From: JBAXBF01 sp034429745
Lineage (GTDB): Bacteria; Chloroflexota; Anaerolineae; Anaerolineales; DRKV01
DNA: 27,436 bases
Direction: 5' to 3'
Assembly: GCA_034429745.1 (NCBI GenBank)
Contig: DAOUFY010000004.1
Coordinates: forward strand, 1 to 27,436
Under the pieces are notes generated by a model, which saw nothing but the letters and a program-made list of their open reading frames with translations, ran no database searches and was not told the DNA's origin. The position numbers and the translations under genes are program-made. Below are positions 24,913 through 27,436 of the stretch, piece by piece (position 1 is the first letter of the stretch; each line of letters opens with the position of its first letter).

Positions 24913-26235
24913 TTACCCAAAAATTCGCGGCAAGTTGCGTAAGCCGCTTTTCTTTACCGTTTTCATCAGCCTGCTGATTTCAAGGTACTGCTTCAGCAAG
25001 CGGTTGATATCTTGAACTTGCGTACCTGAACCTTTTGCAATCCTCCTTTTGCGGCTGGCGTTGAGTATCTTGGGGTTACGGCGCTCCTCTTTTGTCATGG
25101 AGTTTAGGATAGCTTCGGTAACTTTAAGTTGTTTTTCGGCATCTCGAGGGTCAAGGGTACGAGCAATCTGGCCCATCCCACCGGGAAACATTTCGAGGAT
25201 TTTGCTGAATGGTCCCATTCGGCGGATTTGCTTTAGCTGCTCTGCTAAGTCTTCTAGGGTGAATTCGCCTTGCATGATGCGTTGAGCCTGCTGTTGAGCT
25301 TTTTCTTGATCAACGGCGGCTTCGGCGCGCTCGATTAGACCAAGAATATCACCCATGCCGAGGATTCGCGAGGCAAGTCGAGAAGGATCAAAAGTTTCCA
25401 GAGTATCTAACCCTTCGCCGGTACCGATGAATTTGATGGGTACCCCGGCCACTGAACGGATAGAGATTGCTGCTCCGCCGCGTGCGTCGCCGTCCAATTT
25501 TGTTAAGAGCAAGCCGGTCAGTGGAATAACGTCGCGAAAACCCTTAGCGATATTAACCGCTTCTTGACCGATCATGGCATCCACGACCAGGAGAATTTCA
25601 ACAGGTTGAATGGCTTTTTCTATCGCGCTCAGTTCCTCCATGAGTGCGTTATCCAATTGAGACCGACCGGCAGTATCTAAGAGGACAACGCTGAAACCAC
25701 CTTTTTCCGCTTTTTCTTTCGCATGGCGCGCACATACGGGTGGTTTTGCCCCTTCTTCGGTATAGACAGGAATATCTAGCTGATTGCCTAAGGTTTGCAG
25801 CTGTGTAATTGCAGCCGGGCGATATGGGTCGGCAGCAACAAGCATAACGCGTTCCCCGCGTTGGCGGAGAAGGCGTGCAAGTTTTGCTGCACTGGTTGTT
25901 TTACCGCTCCCTTGCAACCCAACGAGCATGATTGCCCGCGGTTTTGGACCCGTTAGGTTTAGCGGAGCCGGCGAGCCAAGCGTAGCGATTAATTCTTCGT
26001 GTACAATTTTTATCACTTGCTGGGAGGGGTTAAGAGCTTTGGATACTTCTTGACCCACAGCTCGTGCTTGAACGCGCTGAATAAAATCTTTTACTACGGT
26101 GTAATTCACATCCGCGTCAAGCAATGCCAGGCGAACTTCTCGCATGGCATTTTCAACATCTTTTTCGGAAAGTTTTCCTCTCCTTCCCAATTGCGTAAAG
26201 ATAGTGTTTAATCGCTCTGTAAGATTTTCAAACAT
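24913..26235 (-). CDS. ffh: Signal recognition particle protein Ffh
   Basis: SRP54-type GTPase that binds signal sequences and the 4.5S RNA and directs membrane proteins to FtsY. Of 440 residues, the N domain covers about 1-90, and the G domain has the P-loop GLQGSGKTT (106-114), DTAGR (187-191) and TKLDGDARGG (245-254). The M domain from about 300 includes the RNA-binding SGTQVQDINRLLKQY. The methionine-rich groove is modest, as in many bacteria, and the tail after the last helix is short. Only a weak ribosome site (AAAGAG) precedes the ATG. It heads the operon ffh-rpsP-khpA-rimM-dprA-manC-topA under a strong promoter. Confidence 0.97.
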   Translation of the reverse strand: MFENLTERLNTIFTQLGRRGKLSEKDVENAMREVRLALLDADVNYTVVKDFIQRVQARAVGQEVSKALNPSQQVIKIVHEELIATLGSPAPLNLTGPKPRAIMLVGLQGSGKTTSAAKLARLLRQRGERVMLVAADPYRPAAITQLQTLGNQLDIPVYTEEGAKPPVCARHAKEKAEKGGFSVVLLDTAGRSQLDNALMEELSAIEKAIQPVEILLVVDAMIGQEAVNIAKGFRDVIPLTGLLLTKLDGDARGGAAISIRSVAGVPIKFIGTGEGLDTLETFDPSRLASRILGMGDILGLIERAEAAVDQEKAQQQAQRIMQGEFTLEDLAEQLKQIRRMGPFSKILEMFPGGMGQIARTLDPRDAEKQLKVTEAILNSMTKEERRNPKILNASRKRRIAKGSGTQVQDINRLLKQYLEISRLMKTVKKSGLRNLPRIFG

Positions 26236-26293
26236 ACGCCGCTCTTTATATAAAGAAGTACCAAAATGTCTCTAATCTGTAAGCAAGAATTGG

Positions 26294-26322
26294 ATTTTAG
26301 CCTATATAATAAAAAAGGTCAA
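26294..26322 (-). promoter_or_regulatory. Promoter of the ffh operon
   Basis: On the minus strand, TTGACC (26317-26322), a 17-base spacer and TAAAAT (26294-26299), close to consensus. The predicted start near 26287 gives a leader of about 52 bases. A short palindrome CCAAAATATTTGG (26331-26343) lies just upstream of the -35. Confidence 0.7.
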
Positions 26323-26433
26323 GGGAAACCCCAAAATATTTGGTGTATTAAATGAAGTGAGAAACCAATTCAATTTTACCACGTCATAATATAAAGTGAA
26401 TGGTCCTTATCCCTATCAAGGCAATAGTTTTCA

Positions 26434-26442
26434 TGTTAAAAT
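26434..26442 (+). promoter_or_regulatory. Extended -10 promoter of the dodecin gene
   Basis: TGTTAAAAT is TG, one base, then TAAAAT, about 62 bases before the dodecin ATG, in the 269-base gap shared with the divergent ffh promoter. The -35 region is poor. Apart from the two promoters and a short palindrome, nothing else is seen in this gap. Confidence 0.4.
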
Positions 26443-26504
26443 GATAGAGAACAAATGTGGTAAATTTTATTGGGTAAAACATTGAACCTAAATTGGAGGC
26501 GAAA

Positions 26505-26714
26505 ATGAACGATAAGGTATTTAAGAAACTGGAATTAACCGGCACTTCAGCGGTGTCTATAGAGGACGCGATCCAAAAAGCAGTTGCTAGTGCAGCGGAA
26601 AACGATCAACAAGTGCGCTGGTTTGAAGTAACTGAAATTCGGGGTGCCATTGACAAAAACAAAGTGTCCCAATGGCAAGTTTCGTTAAAGATCGGCTGCG
26701 TTTTTGAGGAATAG
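26505..26714 (+). CDS. Dodecin, flavin-binding protein
   Basis: Small protein that assembles into a hollow dodecamer and stores or buffers flavins. The 69 residues match the family length and pattern: VFKKLELTGTSAVSIEDAIQ at the start, Trp39 in RWFEVTEIRG, whose ring stacks with the flavin, and Gln58 in QWQVSLKIG, which contacts it. GGAGG lies five bases before the ATG. An upstream in-frame TTG at 26493 overlaps the ribosome site and is not used. It is followed after 40 bases by a membrane-protein gene, probably in the same transcript. Confidence 0.92.
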   Translation: MNDKVFKKLELTGTSAVSIEDAIQKAVASAAENDQQVRWFEVTEIRGAIDKNKVSQWQVSLKIGCVFEE

Positions 26715-26754
26715 GCCGTTTATTGGATTTACTAGCTTAAGGAGAGGTTATGCG

Positions 26755-27264
26755 TTGAGAAAAATAGGTCAATGTTTTGCTGGTCTGCTGCTTATGTTGA
26801 TCGGAGGCTTTTTCCTGGTGCGAGTTTGGCTCCCGATCGAGGTGCAGTTCAATTGGGCATTACTCCTGATTGCAGTCGGGGTGGGCTTGCTTATCTTTGC
26901 TGCCGGCAGCGGAATAGGCGGTTTGGCAATTGGTGCATGTGTGCTCATTGGATTAGGAGCTATTTTTTATTATCAAATTATTGCAGATGACTGGAATAGT
27001 TGGGCATATTTATGGACAGTTATTCCAGGTTTGATCGGGGCAGGAATACTGATAGCTTCTTTTATCAATCCGCGCTCAAAAATTGATCCAGCTGGTTTTT
27101 TTCTCATTACGCTTAGCCTCTTTGGTTTTCTTCTCTTTGGGGGATTGTTTGGGGGAGTATCTTTCTTTGGGATGGATATAAATGCATATTGGCCCATCTT
27201 GTTGATTGCGATAGGCTTATTTCATCTTGGTTGGTCTTGGTTGCAGTTTATTTCTAAGTCTTAG
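26755..27264 (+). CDS. LiaI/LiaF-like (DUF5668-type) membrane protein
   Basis: A 169-residue, very hydrophobic protein with about five to six spans and short loops. Two segments, LLLMLIGGFFLVRVWLP and YWPILLIAIGLFHLGW, match the repeated wPlllIliGl pattern of the LiaI/LiaF transmembrane unit often labelled DUF5668. A function in envelope stress is only suggested by that family. The reading frame has no good ATG. TTG 26755 lies seven bases after GGAGAGG (26741-26747) and is chosen as start. A two-codon ORF, ATG CGT TGA, at 26750-26758 overlaps this TTG, so translation may be coupled to it. Confidence 0.72.
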   Translation: MRKIGQCFAGLLLMLIGGFFLVRVWLPIEVQFNWALLLIAVGVGLLIFAAGSGIGGLAIGACVLIGLGAIFYYQIIADDWNSWAYLWTVIPGLIGAGILIASFINPRSKIDPAGFFLITLSLFGFLLFGGLFGGVSFFGMDINAYWPILLIAIGLFHLGWSWLQFISKS

Positions 27265-27289
27265 CGAGGAGAAAGACGAGGAGGGAAAA

Positions 27290-27436
27290 GTGTCCACCGC
27301 ATCTGATTTCTGGAGTACAGCACAAAAAGCAACCATCTATGAGGTGATCGGCAAAAGTGGGATGACCTATGTCATCTTTTGGTTTTTTGATGGCTCTGTA
27401 TGCGCGGCGCATAAGGTGGCATCAAAAAATAAAGCT
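27290..27436 (+). CDS. Start of a protein of unknown function, cut by the window end
   Basis: An open frame of 49 codons from GTG 27290 to the last base, with no stop. GGAGG lies five bases upstream and the frame begins 25 bases after the preceding gene, so it probably belongs to the same operon. The visible part, VSTASDFWSTAQKATIYEVI and then TYVIFWFFDGSVCAA, is soluble-looking with an aromatic strand. It is too short to assign a family. Confidence 0.55.
   Translation, partial: MSTASDFWSTAQKATIYEVIGKSGMTYVIFWFFDGSVCAAHKVASKNKA

Noticed and set aside
1..27436. tRNA, rRNA, 4.5S RNA, CRISPR arrays, phage or transposon genes
   Set aside because: No cloverleaf, repeat-spacer pattern or mobile-element protein was seen by eye; a covariance-model search could still find a small RNA.

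Overview
The window is 27.4 kb of bacterial chromosome at moderate GC, densely coded on both strands and mostly housekeeping in character. No tRNA, rRNA, CRISPR array, insertion sequence, phage gene or attachment site is visible. The gene content suggests a Chloroflexota bacterium, probably class Anaerolineae; this is inference. It rests on an ffh-rpsP-khpA-rimM-dprA run without trmD or rplS, a topoisomerase I with an added N-terminal zinc ribbon, a DUF3048 protein carrying SdrD B-like repeats, a CpXC protein, a NarL-type two-component pair and secreted proteins with Thr/Pro/Ser-rich linkers.

Layout. (1) 103-3639, plus strand: a thioredoxin-type arsenate reductase, the replication-restart helicase PriA with what looks like its own leaderless promoter, and a small unknown gene. 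(2) 3667-4449, minus: a secreted protein with a cysteine-rich tail. (3) 4712-5350, plus: an AcuB-like CBS-CBS-ACT protein ending in a terminator. (4) 5393-7977, minus: rocD and a cyclic 2,3-diphosphoglycerate synthetase homologue under one good promoter. (5) 8137-10056, minus: a DUF3048 protein split by two SdrD B-like domains, with a strong terminator. (6) 10205-12412: a DUF218 protein, a CpXC protein, a coiled-coil protein (minus) and a GyrI-like ligand-binding protein. (7) 12377-14920, minus: a NYN-domain putative nuclease directly abutting a secreted, membrane-anchored protein. (8) 15009-18889, minus: a four-gene operon of a two-span membrane protein, sensor kinase, NarL-type regulator and LmbE-type deacetylase. 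(9) 19049-26235, minus: ffh-rpsP-khpA-rimM-dprA-manC-topA, which links protein targeting, ribosome maturation, DNA uptake, sugar-nucleotide synthesis and DNA topology. (10) 26505-27436, plus: dodecin, a LiaI/LiaF-like membrane protein and the start of a further gene cut by the window edge.

How the genes fit together. Much of the window serves nucleic-acid and ribosome upkeep (priA, topA, dprA, rimM, khpA, rpsP, ffh). rocD makes glutamate semialdehyde from ornithine and may act with the cPG-synthetase homologue in a small metabolic unit. The kinase and regulator probably sense an envelope or membrane signal and are co-transcribed with a putative envelope-sugar deacetylase.

Start sites were chosen by Shine-Dalgarno spacing and family alignment, and several differ from the longest open frame. 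No clear undescribed system was found. The observations most worth a second look are the split DUF3048 protein, the recurring extended -10 promoters with two apparent leaderless genes, the rocD/cPG-synthetase pairing and the two-codon ORF overlapping a TTG start near 26750.
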